Shown: in pieces, positions 44,640 through 57,799 of the stretch
How the letters are laid out: the number at the start of each line of letters is the position of its first letter
Numbering within the stretch: the first letter of the stretch is position 1
Notes under the pieces: model-generated
What the model saw: the letters and a program-made list of their open reading frames with translations, nothing else
The model's database searches: none
Told to the model about the DNA's origin: nothing
Assembly: GCA_019022495.1 (NCBI GenBank)
Contig: JAFEKR010000017.1
Coordinates: forward strand, 434,001 to 498,000
Direction of reading: 5' to 3'
DNA: 64,000 nucleotides
Source: Epichloe hybrida
Lineage: Eukaryota; Ascomycota; Sordariomycetes; Hypocreales; Clavicipitaceae
Translations under genes and position numbers: made by a program

Positions 44640-47600
44640 CTAGAACTTCTCTCTTTTAACATAATTATTAACACGTAATATTAATCGCAGAAATGAAAAA
44701 GAAAGATAGATTAAGAATATAATTAATAGGGGATATAAGGAAAAGAACTTATAGCCTATCTAAGCATATAGTTACTAATAAAAGGGAAATAATAATCTTG
44801 CTTAGCCTATAAGCTTATATAAGGATAAGTAAGTCCTTCTAAATCCTTTCTTTTCCTTAAAATAACATATATACTACACTATAGCGTGTATATAATATCT
44901 TCCTCCTCCTTAGTAATACCTTTATTCTCCTACGTACTACTATTAATATCTATAGTCCACTAGGAGAGCCTAGTAAGCTAGTGTGGTTATAGCTACTAGG
45001 GATATTAACTATAGGGGTGTAAATCCCTTATGTATTACTATCTTATCCCTATAGCTATTCTCCTAGAGAATTACCTTTTTCTCTTACCACATATGTGTTA
45101 CGCATAGGTAACCTATCCCTTTATCTAGATAGTTATCTAGTTAGTTAAGATAAAGCTCTTAAGGGCCTTATTAGGTAATGCCTTTATAAAGGTATTAGCT
45201 AGGTTATTCTCTCTATTAATCTATTAGATCTTATAGAGTTCTTAGCATTTATATAACTATTAAAGGGCTATAATATTAATTATTAGGCGTTTCTCCTTTA
45301 TTATACTAAGCTTAATAAGGCACTTATATAAGGAGTATAAATCTATATATATAATAACTAGGATTATTTAGGATTATACTAAGCTTAATAAGTTAGTTAG
45401 TAACTTTAGTTAGTTAGTAACTAAGTTTAGGGTAGTTATAATTACGTAAGCTATATTAACACTAGCTACTATACTATAAACTTCTAAGGTAAGCATACCT
45501 TACGTAACTCTCTTACTCTTTATTAAGCTAAAGTGCATAATATTACCTTTAATTATAAACTTACTATTAGTGTAGTTTTTGTTTGCTAGGATAAGTATAT
45601 ATCCTAGTTATAAGAATAGGTCCTAGTTATTAGTAAAGGATTTATTTACAAAGGTAAAGAGCTTTGCCTTCTTAAGGTTAATTAGGATAAATATTAGACC
45701 TCTCTCTAGGTAATTTATCTACTACTTTAGGTAGTAATTAAGGGCTTTTATATCCTCTAGGGTTAGCTCCTAGTGTTATGTAGTAATAGATAGGTTAAAG
45801 CAAGCCTCTAGTTAGTAAATTAAGGTAATGTAAGCGCCTTAGGCCCTCTGCTTAATGTATTTGCGCTTTAAGTTAGTTATTAGAACTAACTCTAACTTAT
45901 TACTCTACGCTTTCCACTAGATCTTAATAGTATTATTCTTTAGTAAGATAATGCTACTATTAAACATAAGAGGGTAGTCCTAAGTTAGGAATTACTTTAG
46001 CTTTATATTAAAGCCTACTATAGTAAGCTAGGTCTCTTCCTTCTTAGAGAACTTCTTATCTAAGAGGCTAATTATATTATTAGTTTATATTCTAATATAG
46101 GTAAAGTTAGGGCTTTTCTTTGTAGTTATAAGCAGGTAGGGATTATATATAGAGGTTTCTATCTAGAGGTTCTCTCTATAATACTTATAATACATAACCT
46201 ACTAGTATATTCCTACCTTTACAAGCCTGTAAAGGGGTTTTATAACCCTTAAGATTATACTAGGTAGGTAAAGATACTATATCTAAATTAGTAAGCGCGC
46301 TAGGATTAGCCGCTCTAGTAATATATAGGCCTATATATAAGCCTAATAGATATCTCTTAGCTAGATAAGGAATTTCCTTAATCTTACTAACAGGGCTATT
46401 GTGAGGATAAGACATTAGCTTGCGCGTTAAATTATTAGGGCCTATGTAAGAATAGCTTGTTTCCCTTTATCCTTATACCCTTAGATTATAAGGCATGACT
46501 TTTTATAGGGTTCTGTTATCTTACTCTTAATCTTATTAATAATCCAGGAATTAAAGATTTGAATTCCACTATATTCTTCCTTATTAAATATAATAAATTT
46601 AAACACACCTTACTTAATTAGAGTGTTAATTTCTACTTTTATTAATAGCTTAAAAGGTTTGCTAGGGGTCTTAATAATTCCTTCCTTACGTAGCTTAATT
46701 ATAAGAGCTAGGTTACTATATTCTTTTGCTAATAGGAAGGTATTAGCACCTTAAGGTATTATAGGAAGGTTCTTCTATAGCCTTCCGCATCCTTACTTTA
46801 GTAGTATTAGTAGCACTATATTTTTATTATAGGCCTCTTACCCTTTTTCTTCTTTCTCTTTACTAGGCTTTACTATCTTCTTTATACTAGGATTATTATA
46901 GTAAGGCTTAATAGATATTAACCTAAAGGTCTTTAGGCCTCTAGGTATATTAAGTATATATCTTTCTCTAGTAATTACTAGTAGCTTATATAGACCTAAC
47001 TATCCCTTACTTTCTTACTAGACCTTAACTTTTAATCTAAGTAGTAAGCTAAGGGTCTTTAAGGTATCTAGGCTATTATGTTTAGTAAGGGCCTTATTAA
47101 CCTTTTAGATAGTATAAAGTCTCTTAATCTCTTTAGTAGCCTTCTATACTATAATTACACGCTATGTAATATTAGGTAATAGTAAGGACTTACTTATTAT
47201 ATATAGGTAAGCTCTAAAGATAAGGAGGGTTAGGATAAGACTATTAGGGCCTGCGGTGTTATTTAGGGCCTTAATTACTATTTAAAGGGTAATAGGTTCT
47301 AGCATTATAGGGCATTCGCGTCTAATTATATTATAGGCTCTCTAGAGCAGCCTATAATACCTTTTAACCTTCCCTATGCTATAGTATACCTTAATAGGGA
47401 CTTCCTTAATTAAAATTAATATTAAAGCTATGAATTATCTGAATTTATTACTATAGAAGTTTATTCTAGTGTCTATAATAATAAAGTCTAGGGGGCCTAG
47501 GTAAGCATTAATCTAGTATATTTAGAGGGCTTCCTAGGTTATTTTCGCAAAGATATTATTAAGGAATTTCGCTATGTTAAACGCTATAGCTATATCTATA

Positions 47601-50253
47601 GCGTGGAGTGTAAGGTGGTTACTATCTAGGTAAAAGATATTTACTATTACTTTATAATTAAAGCTACACTTATTCTTAAGGGTAAACTTAAAGTAATTAG
47701 GGCTATCTACATGTATTTAGTATTAGTAGTAGATTCTTATTAGCTCCCTAATAGCTTTAATATTAATATTATACCTTAATTTACAGAGAACCTTATGTAA
47801 ACATCGGATTAATAAATGCCTAAAGCAGTGGTGTAGTTACTATAGCTTGCCTTCTATAAGGTAGCTTTAAGTAACTACTTCTTCTTTCTATATAAGGAGT
47901 ATCTAGGTGTGGCCCTATTTATATATAATAGGGACTTTAATATTTCCTTATTATAGCGTGTTCTTAGAGATATTAAAGTTAATCTTTAGATAGTCTATAT
48001 TATTAAGGGATAAGAGAAATAGAGTATTTATAAGGATAACCTAAAAGAGAATATTTCTAAAGGGGGTAGGCATATTAGCCGCTCTAAGCGTGATAATTAG
48101 GTCTCCTACGCTAAATCTAACTAATACCTTCTTCTCTGTTAATTCATTAAGCTATAATATAGGCATCTAATGTTATAAAGTAAGGAATTAAGGGTGCCTT
48201 ACTATAGAGAACTTTACGGCTCCTATATCAGGCATAATCCCTTAGAATATCATATAGGAATAGTGATCTTCTAATATAAATATTACTAGGGCTTTATTTA
48301 TAAGTTCCTGCTAAAAGGGGTCTTCTTTGCTTAGACTATAATAAGCTACTTACCTTATTAGGAATTAAACTATTCTTTTGCTATTAATCTAGGTTCCATA
48401 AGTAAAGAAGCTCGTAGGTACTAGCCTATCTATATTATTAGGGCTATTATTAAATCTAATACTCTTTATATACTAAGCGATTTTATTATTAATAAGGGGT
48501 TAGGACTTATATTCTCCCTTATACTAAGTAAGGAATAAATAATATAAGTTATCTATTAGGTCTGTAAGGTAGTGGTTCTTAAAGCGTTAATTACTCTTTA
48601 GGGTTATAGCTTTAGTTAGGAACTATTAATAGTTCTTCTTCTCTTTCTTAATAAGATAAAGGGTTATTCTAATCTATTTATAGAACTCTTATAATCTATC
48701 TAGCGAATATATAATCGCTCCTCTATACTCTAGAATACTATAATAGGCTTTGATAAGTTAATTCTAGAGTGCCCTTTTAGTTTAGCTTACTTTAGGCATT
48801 ACTTATTATAAGATAGCTAGTCTTTCTATAAGTTTATTAAAGTATTTAATTATTAACTTAGTTAGGTTATTATTTACTATTCCTTATAGGGAAGTATTAT
48901 TCTATTCTAGTAAATATCTTTACTATATATCCTTAGTTTTAAATTATTCTCTTATATAGCTAATAAGCGTAGGGAGATCTTATAGTTATCTAGGTTTAGA
49001 GAGGTAGTTTATATAGTATTATAATACTTTACCTTTAAGCATAACCTTAAAAGCATAACTAGCTTATTTAGGCTAGATATTAAGTAACTTATACTTTCTA
49101 TAAAATATTTAAAGCTTTAATTTAAGGATATTATAGTTATTAGCACTATAGAGTTATTCTTTAGGGTATACCTTAAATAGGTTAATAATCTACTTTAGTA
49201 AAGGTCTCTAGGTCTATAGGGGTCCTCTAGGTGTTTCCCTTTATATTTATAGAAGGGGTAGTAAGGTCTTTAGGAAGTAAGAGAGTAGCTTTATAAGTAG
49301 TACCCTTAGGGCTTATTATTCCCTCTAATCCTTCTCTTCCTTATATTAGGAAGGAGAAATTATAGCTCTTTAAGCTATACTAATAAGGGCACTACTAGCC
49401 CTAGATAGCATAGGTTACCTCTATTAGTAACTCTCCTGCTTAGGGGTATTATTAGTAGTATTACTAGGGTAATACTACTAACTTACCTCTAGTAAAGGTA
49501 TAGGTAGGGGAGTTACCTATAGATACTTATAAATAGTATCCTTAGGTAGTCTTAACTCTAGGTTAATTAACCTTCCTAGGGGAGATTAGCTAGGCCTTCC
49601 TAGAGGGGATTAACTTAGTCTTCCTAGGGGAGTCTAGCTTATTAATTCTTTTAATAGTAATTATACTAATAAATAGGGTAATAGGGTAAGTTACCTAGTT
49701 CTAATATTACTATTATCTAGTAAATTATAGAAGAACTCTTTATTCTATAAGTTCTTTTAGAAGCCTATATACTTCTTCCTAGCCTCTTTAATTTCTTTAA
49801 GAGTCTAAAATCTAAATTTTTCTTAGTTTACTACTTCTTTAAGGTTATTTACTATCTTAGTGCCTCTTCTAATAGTTATGTATACTCTATTATAAAGAAA
49901 ATAGTCTTAAAGTCTATTTTATAAAAGGTCTCTCCCTTTTATAAACTTATCCCTTAGCTATCTATAGAAGTTATTACTAAATTTAGAGAATAGTGTTTTT
50001 CTAAATAACCCTTACTCCTTATATTATTTAGTCTTTATAAGGATATAGAGACTTATTTCCTTAGGTATTATTATCTCTTTATGTTTAGAACTTCCTATTT
50101 ATTAGAGTAGTTCTTTTATGATATATTATTAAAGCCTTATAAAGATATAGGGGTATAGGTTAGTGTAGATAGGGGTTTTTCCTTTGTTAAGGTATTTATT
50201 ATTATCTCCTGTTTTAATGCCTTCTATAGCGTTATTATAGCTATTAGTCTTAC

Positions 50254-50511
50254 TGTTAATTCCTTCGGATCTTCATCGGTTCAATCGTGGCCAAAGACCG
50301 GACCAATTGTGGGTCCGGCGCGATGCACGCAATATGATTGGCTGCATTAATTCGCCACCCCCTTTTGTGCCCTATATACGGATTTCGCCCACTTTTCTAG
50401 CATCTAGACTTTCCCTCTCTTCTCCCTCTTTCCTAGCTAGTAAACTATCTATTATTGACTTCGAATTTATACGGGATTTATTACCTGCGCAGGACCTTAG
50501 TGCATCTAACA
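50254..50511 (+). repeat. 5' LTR of A-1
   Basis: 258 bp, TGTTAATTCCTTCGG...GCATCTAACA. Contains a CTATATACGG stretch that could be the promoter TATA. Confidence 0.94.
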
Positions 50512-53500
50512 CTAATTAGTGGTTAACTTCACAACCATAGATAAGCTAGGTATTATAAGAAGAGATATTTCTATAGACGCTACTGCTACTACCCCTTGTT
50601 ATACTATAACGGTCATTACGGTAAAGAGGCATAACTATATAAGTGTGCTAAAGGAAGAGACTAGAATCCTAGTTACGGGCTTATTAGGCTTCTAAGGAAT
50701 TAATCTATTAACCCTTAGGCTTAGGGATATAACTTCGTTATATCTATCCGGGATATTGTTGTTAATTATTGATTTTATTGTCTATCATGAGAAAACTAAC
50801 TAACTAACTGAATCTATTGCCGCGAGGCATTTATTTCAAACCTAACGTTAAACAACCTTAGCTAAGCTAGCTAACACATTTATAACTTCTCTATAAATAT
50901 TCCCTTTATCTAACAGACCTTTAATCTATTTATATAAGCATTTATAGCTTGTTTTTTGCCCCCTTTATTATTAGTGCTATTCGCCCCGTGCTTATTAGTA
51001 AGAGAGAGAGATTACCTCCTTCCCTTCTTTTCATAAAAAATAGGAAGTAGCAATTCCTATTATTCCCTTATTACTTTTCCTGTTATTTTCTAGTTACTTT
51101 TAGAACTTCTATTGCTTTCTTTATCTCTAGTAATTTATTCTTATTGCTTTGTCCTTATTACTACTTTTACTACTTCCGCTGCTTTTTCTTCTGTTTTTCC
51201 TGTTTTCGTAATCTTCTGATTTCATTAGAGTAACAATGCTCCTAAAATGCAAAAGAAGAACCTTGCAACGGCAACGGGCAAACATAGGAGCTTAATTAGT
51301 AGCAAAACTAATAAATTAGTAACGTCCCTTTTATAGTTAAAAATAGCAGAGGAATCTAGACCTTCCACAAGAGGAAGGGCTACTAGTAATAGCAAGGCTT
51401 TAATTATTACCCCTAAGAGACCTTAAAGGCATGAATTACCCCTATGCCTTTAATAGCTTACTTATGAATTCTTGTATAACTAGAAAGAATTTATTAAGCT
51501 AGATCTAGAGACTACTATATAGCTTAAGCTTAATAACCGGATCACAAGATTTATTAACCTTAGTAAACATTAAGGATAGAGAGATAATAACCTATAGGAA
51601 TCATTCTAAGAAGACTTTAAAGGCTAGTCTAAAGACACCTTTAAAAGGGTATCTAAGGATATCATCAGAGAATTACGTAATTCTTTACGAGATTATAGCG
51701 TCCTTATTAGGCAAGGCCTAGGATATTTAATCCTAGTATTACTTAAGGAAGTGCTTTATTAAACCTTAATGCCCCTTTAGTCATAGGGAAGATTATAAGA
51801 ACGACTACAATCTTCCAAACCCCTAGAGCCTTAATATTAACAGCCCTAATAACCTACCCTAGAAATTAACCTTCCCTAACCCTAGAGATTACTTAAACCC
51901 TCATAAGAACCCCTACGACAATCCCCATTATATTAACAGCTCTATCCAGACAATCATTATTAAGAATAACTAGTGGACCATTATTTATAACAAATTATGC
52001 CTTTATAGTAATTCCCCTCTGAAGATTAGATTATAAAGAAGATCTTAAAGCTTACAAAGATATATAAGGATAGCAACCACTATAGTGGAAAGCTATATAA
52101 CTTCTTAATACTAAAGATTACGCTCTTTGAAAATAAGTGTAATAGAATTAACCTTCCTTAAACATATTATTAGAAGGCTTTCCCTATTATATTAATAGGT
52201 AATGCTAAGCAATACTACCTTAATTACCTCTTTAGGAATAACTATTCCTATAAAGAGATAATTACTTACATCTATTAACGCTTTAAGACAGAAAGCAACT
52301 AGTAATTCTATTACTACAAATAGAGTAGCATAACGCTAAAGAGTATAATTAAGAGGAACCCTAATAAAAGTAAGCTTAAGTGCCTTAAGATTATATTATT
52401 AACCCTTAAGAAGATCTATAAAGGCCTGTACCTTACTAAGATAGTAAATACTAAACTTTATAAGCAGGCCTTAAACGCTATAGCTAGTGTGCCTAAATAT
52501 TAGATAGTAGAATATATACACTCCGCAGGCTTTAAGAGTCTTACTAGAGACTTCCGTAAGGTAATTACTATTACGAAATTAAATAAGAAGTCCTCCTAAT
52601 ACCTTTAGTACTAATAAGGAGACCCTCCAGAGGCTATATTCACTAATTATTAGTATAGATAGTGATTATCCCCCTGTAGTAGAGGAAGCTATTATAGGCA
52701 AAGCCCTAGGCTAAGCACTAAGCACTGCTTTATATATAGTAAGAGCGGCTACTAGTCTTCTAATTACTCCGCTAAAGAATATTAAAAGGAAAAGAACTAC
52801 TAGTAGGCTAGCAAAATATATTATATACCCCCTTTAGAGAAGAGATTCTAGGTATTCCTTGCCTCCTATAAAGGGTAGGATAATAATAAGCCTAATAAAG
52901 GCTTGGGTTAGAATTAGGAATTATATCTTTTAGCCTATATAAAAGCTAAAGATAATAATAATAATATAGAGGAGCTACTATTAACGGCACACCTAAGCAT
53001 TACATAATTCTTCTGCTCTGGATTACAGACTAACCATAATGCTACTAACGTTAATATCCTCGCGACCCTAAATAATCAAGCCTTCTAACACGTATTCCTT
53101 AGGTAGGAGCTCTACGAGCTATAAGAGTGCGATAAAGGCTTGATTTACTATATCTCTAAAGAATGCTATTCCAAAGAGGTCTTTAGAGGGATTATACCTA
53201 ACACTAGCGCTATAGGAAAGTTAACTATAGGAGAGGCATAAGTAAAGGCTCTATTAAGATTAATACCTTTATTAAAGGTAACCCCCTGCGAACCCTAAAT
53301 TATTACATTTAGCGCTAGATTAGTAGTTATAAGAGAAATCCTTTATATGCCTATAGAACTTAGAGAGCTTGAATTCTACGTCCTTAATATAGCTACCCCC
53401 TTTCTCTTCTTAATTACTAATATAGATAAGATGTAAGTTAAGATTAATAACCTTGCTAACGTGCTTATCTAAGGTAATAAGACTATACCTATCGTGCGAT

Positions 53501-56500
53501 AATAGGGATATCCTTAGTGGTTACTAGAAGCAAAGGAAACAGTTGCCTTCCACCTTTTAGAAGGAGATATCCATTAATTATATTATTAACTTAGTTATCC
53601 TTTTGTTTAATAACTCGTAAAGATCCTTTACTAAGCTAGTCATAAAGTTAAGCACTAGGTAATTAAGGAATTAACTAAAGTTTGCTACTATTACTAGATG
53701 CACGGAAAGGCCCTTAGTTGATTTAAGTTCATAATTAAAGATAACCACAAATTCAACTACAAGATTATTATTAATATTATGTAAATCAATAGCCAACTAG
53801 TGCTTCACATCATTAATTTAGCAACATTGTTCTAGGTAGCCCAATTCCTTAATCTAAAGAAGCAAAAGGCTTAAGACATCTAGGATGCAATCTGCGAATA
53901 TTGGATTAATACTTATCTCGGACCTCTAGATTAGATTATTCATAATACTAGCAATAACTTTGCTTCTACTAAGTTTAGACATTATGCTTAATTAATGTTA
54001 ATTAAAACTAGTAAGATACTAATTAAAGCCTATAATAGCATTAGAAAGGTTAAGAGATACCACAGACCTCTACGCCAAGCCTATAATATTATTACAGACT
54101 TAATTAGAATAGATCTCGCGCTAGAGCAACACCTCTAAATAGCTATTAAGGCTATTAATAACTCTATAGGCCTAAATAGTATTATTCTAACTATGCTAGT
54201 CTTTAGAGGCTACCTATAGATAATAGACAAGTTGCTGCTAAGTATCTCTATTATTTAATATGCTAAGGTAATTCGTAAGGTAACAGACAAAGTCTAATGT
54301 CTTCTAGCTTTATAGTAGGTCTGTAATACCCTTAGAGCCTAGAATAGCCCTAACATAGCGCCTATATATTAGCTACCCCTATAGGCTAATATATATATAT
54401 AAAGAGAGAAAGGTAGCTAGTATAGCTTATATAAGCTACTTGCTACTAATAGAGAGACTTATACTATTAACATGCCTTATAGCCTAGTAAAGTTTTGCTC
54501 TATAGTAGTAAAGCCTTATTATAAAGACCTATGTATTATAAAGGGACTAGAGTAGCAGGAGATAAAGCCCTATAACACGCTAGAGTAGCAGGAGATAAAG
54601 CCTAGTAACGTAGAGGAAGAAGTAATTATATAACTAACTACTACTAATAAAAGAGATTCTCTAATAGAAGATAGTAAAGAGTAGTAAATACTAGCTAAGA
54701 GAAAGTAAGGGAGACTAAGAAAGGCCCTTATAGTGTAATTTATAAGTGTAGGAGAGTCTAATAAAAAGGCCTATAAAACCTAAAAGGCCCTAAGGGGAAG
54801 CTATTAAGTTAAAGACTTATTACCACGCCCTAAAGGAATAAAAGTAAGGAAAAGAAGACCTTATAGCCCTAAGAAGGATGTTAGCCTAGTTTAGCTTTAT
54901 GTACTTATGAATAAAGATTAAGAGAAGGCCTTTATTTAAGAGATTATAACTAGAGGGATGCTAAGTATAGTATTCCTTATAGCAAAGGAAGAGGCTAATT
55001 AGAACCTTGCCCTTTAGCTCCGCTAAGAAAGAAGGATTATAACCCTAGGAAAACCCTTTAAGCAGTCTAATTAAGCTAAGATTAACGCTTTACAAGCTTA
55101 TAATATGTTTAAATTTATTAAGTTTAACCTAGTAAAGCATAGAGGTCATAGAATCTTTGATTCTTGTATAGTTAGAGAGATTAAAGGTAAAGGAATGGAT
55201 TTGCTATATAAGAAATCTTATCTTATTATACAAGGCCATAATAACAAAGGAAAGGAATTTATCCTAACGTAATTACTAATAATATAACAAGCAAGCCAAC
55301 GACTTATTATAGCTATCGCTCTATTATTAAGAAAAAGAGGCATTTACCTTTAGATTCGCAATATTACATAAGCTTACACTTAATTACACATAATGCTAAC
55401 GAGGCTAATTATCGTGAGACTGCTAAAGTAAATTACATATCTCTTTCTAGAAGGGACTGTAATTAAATTAATTAGACCTCTTTATAGGATTATAAAGGCC
55501 GGAACCCACTAGTGGGTAACGTACTTCCATTACCATAGGGATAACCTTAATATGATAACTTTAACCTATAATCCCTGCTTGTTAATCATAGCCCTAAATA
55601 ATAAGAATCTCTTTAGCATTATTAGAATACAAACTAATAATATATTAGGCCTAAGTAATAATAACTTCTTCTAAAAAGAAGAGAAAGAGCTCTAGAAGGC
55701 TAATTTTATAGCTAAAGAAAAGCAACGATTAACCACTAAGAACCCCCTTATCTTTAATAGCTATATCTTAACCTAGAACACTAATAATTCACTAATCTTA
55801 ACCTAGAAAGGTTAGAGTTAGAAGATTAAGGAAGTTAATCCTTAATCCTTAATAGTAAAGTAAGATTACGTGGAGCAACGAGCGTAAGGAAGCTATATTA
55901 TAACTATATGTTAACTAGAGGCTTTATATAACCTTTTAATTATAGCTTAACACTAAGAACCCTCTAGGGAAGATATTATATGCCTTAATAAACACCTTAA
56001 ATAGTAGATTAAGAATTAATAACATAGACTATAATATATTCCTTTAGTTCTTAAAGAGGCAAAGCTCTTTGTGTTTGTAAATAGATTACTTACTAACAAT
56101 AAGGATTTAAGCTTATAGATCAGATACGTGATTGTAATCGGCAACGAGATAATGCAAGACAACAATACCTTTATTATAAAAGGCAACATTATTACGTATA
56201 GCTTAATAAAGAGTAAGAGAGTTACTTGTAGCGCGCTTACCTCTAAGTTATATAGTATAGTTTAAGGCGTAGATATTACTTACGCGATTTCCATAACTTT
56301 ACATTAGATTACGGATTAATTAAAGATGCCTCGAATTCCTATAATTCTCTATACTAATTCTTTTTTGTTATATAAATATCTTGTAAAGCTAGGAACCATA
56401 AAGGAGAAAAGACTAATAATTAATATTATAGCTCTTTATTAATTATACGAAAGGCATAAGATCTACGAAGTCAGGTGGATTAACGGCAACAATAATCCGG

Positions 56501-56781
56501 CAGATGCGATAATAAAAGCATTGCTAAATTCATTACTTTCCTCTTTAATTAATTTAAACGAATTAATAATTTGTGTTAAAGGATAGGTAAAGAGACCTGC
56601 AATATTAGGAAATAGGAGCTTAGGCAAGGAATAATGGATTAATTCAATTAACTAATGCCGCAACGGCCAATCAGAGCAGCGGATTCCTATTAAGGGATTC
56701 ACTTATGTACACTTTCCTTTGATCTGATTTTTATTGCGTTTTTGAGCTCTTTAGCTACAAAGAAAAAAGAGAGATTACTAG

Positions 56782-57039
56782 TGTTAATTCCTTCGGATCT
56801 TTATTGGTTTAATCGTGGCCAAAGACCGGACTAATTGTGGGTCCGGCGTAATGCACGTGATATGATTGGCTGCATTAATTTGCCACCCCCTTTTGTGCCT
56901 CACATACGGATTTCGCCCACTTTTCTAGTATCTAGACTTTCCCTCTCTTCTCCCTCTTTCCTAGCTAGCGAACTATCTATCATCGACTTCGAATTTATAC
57001 GGGATTTATTACCTGCGCAGGACCTTGGTGCATCCAACA
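56782..57039 (+). repeat. 3' LTR of A-1
   Basis: 258 bp. It differs from the 5' LTR almost only by C/T and G/A changes, as RIP predicts. Confidence 0.94.
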
Positions 57040-57492
57040 CTTACTAGGAACTCTAAATTAACTAGAGGTCCTAGATAGTCTAGCTATATCTAATATTCTA
57101 ATTAATTAAGGGAGGTAAATCTTATAATATAAGGAGAATAAAAAAATATAACTATGATTTTATAATATATTTTAGATATAAAGGATCGCGAGGTAAGGCA
57201 GTTAACTTTAAATACGTAATAGAATATATAATAAAGAAAGATAAGGGGATAGCTTAGCTACTAGTGTTAAACCTTTCTTTATTGTTTTAGAGTCTATATA
57301 GATATAGATATTAATACTAAAGTAAGAAGAGAGCTATATTATACCTTTCTATTAGCATAACTTATTATTAAACATAGCCCTCCTATTTTATAAGGTAAGT
57401 CATTATTAAATAAGCTACCTCTTCTAATTAACCTTACTAATTTACGGTGTTTAAAGACTATGTGGTTATTTGTAAAGGTAATTACTAATTAG

Positions 57493-57799
57493 TATTAGAT
57501 TTATAGGGTATTGAATTTAATGTAATATAGTCATAAGCCTGAAGAATAGTATTGTTATTGATTATCTATTTTAGGCTACGTTATCTGTTATTATAATTAA
57601 TTAAGTTATAGGAAAAGAGAGGTAAAAAGCTAGAAGTTATAATATATAAAGGGAAAAGGGGTTGCGTATTTGTGTCCCTATATTTCCTAGCTAATTAACG
57701 TGCTAGGTTATGGGTTATGTGTGAGGTCCGCGCGTGGCCCGAGCTTCTGCCAGGTAATTGCGGCTGCGACGCGCGATTGATATCACCTTTGTTCTAACA
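57493..57799 (-). repeat. 5' LTR of B-2 (right end)
   Basis: 307 bp. It starts TATT where the others start TGTT (one G-to-A) and ends TTCTAACA; followed by GTAGG. Confidence 0.92.

Larger units (their letters stand above)
50254..57039 (+). mobile_element. Copia-type LTR retrotransposon A-1, innermost and youngest insertion
   Basis: 6,786 bp with 258-bp LTRs at 50,254-50,511 and 56,782-57,039 and a perfect target duplication CTTAC (50,249-50,253 and 57,040-57,044). A gag start (MQKKNLATATGKHRS) is at 51,248. The zinc knuckle at about 52,719-52,785 reads KHCFIYSKSGY...SSNYSAKE. The integrase core is at about 53,750-54,220, and reverse transcriptase and RNase H at about 55,000-56,570 (YNPCLLI; RWINGNNNPADAI). 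A purine tract (aaagaaaaaagagag) precedes the 3' LTR. Coding frames are broken by RIP-type stops, although the LTRs keep a near-normal GC content. Confidence 0.93.
44333..57799 (-). mobile_element. Copia-type LTR retrotransposon B-2, inserted in A-2 and split by A-1
   Basis: The pieces are 44,333-50,253 and 57,040-57,799. The LTRs are 307 bp, and the target duplication is GTAGG (44,328-44,332 and 57,800-57,804). Removing A-1 leaves 6,676 bp against 6,802 bp for B-1. The left piece is the mirror image of B-1 (for example 46,100-46,300 against the reverse transcriptase at 40,450-40,650). The sequence flanking the A-1 insertion rejoins as the mirror of B-1 near 36,290-36,400. Confidence 0.92.

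Noticed and set aside
50307..50519. 70-codon open frame, repeated at 56,835-57,047
   Set aside because: Both lie almost wholly within the family-A LTRs and start with GTG. Their sharing reflects LTR identity, not a conserved gene.
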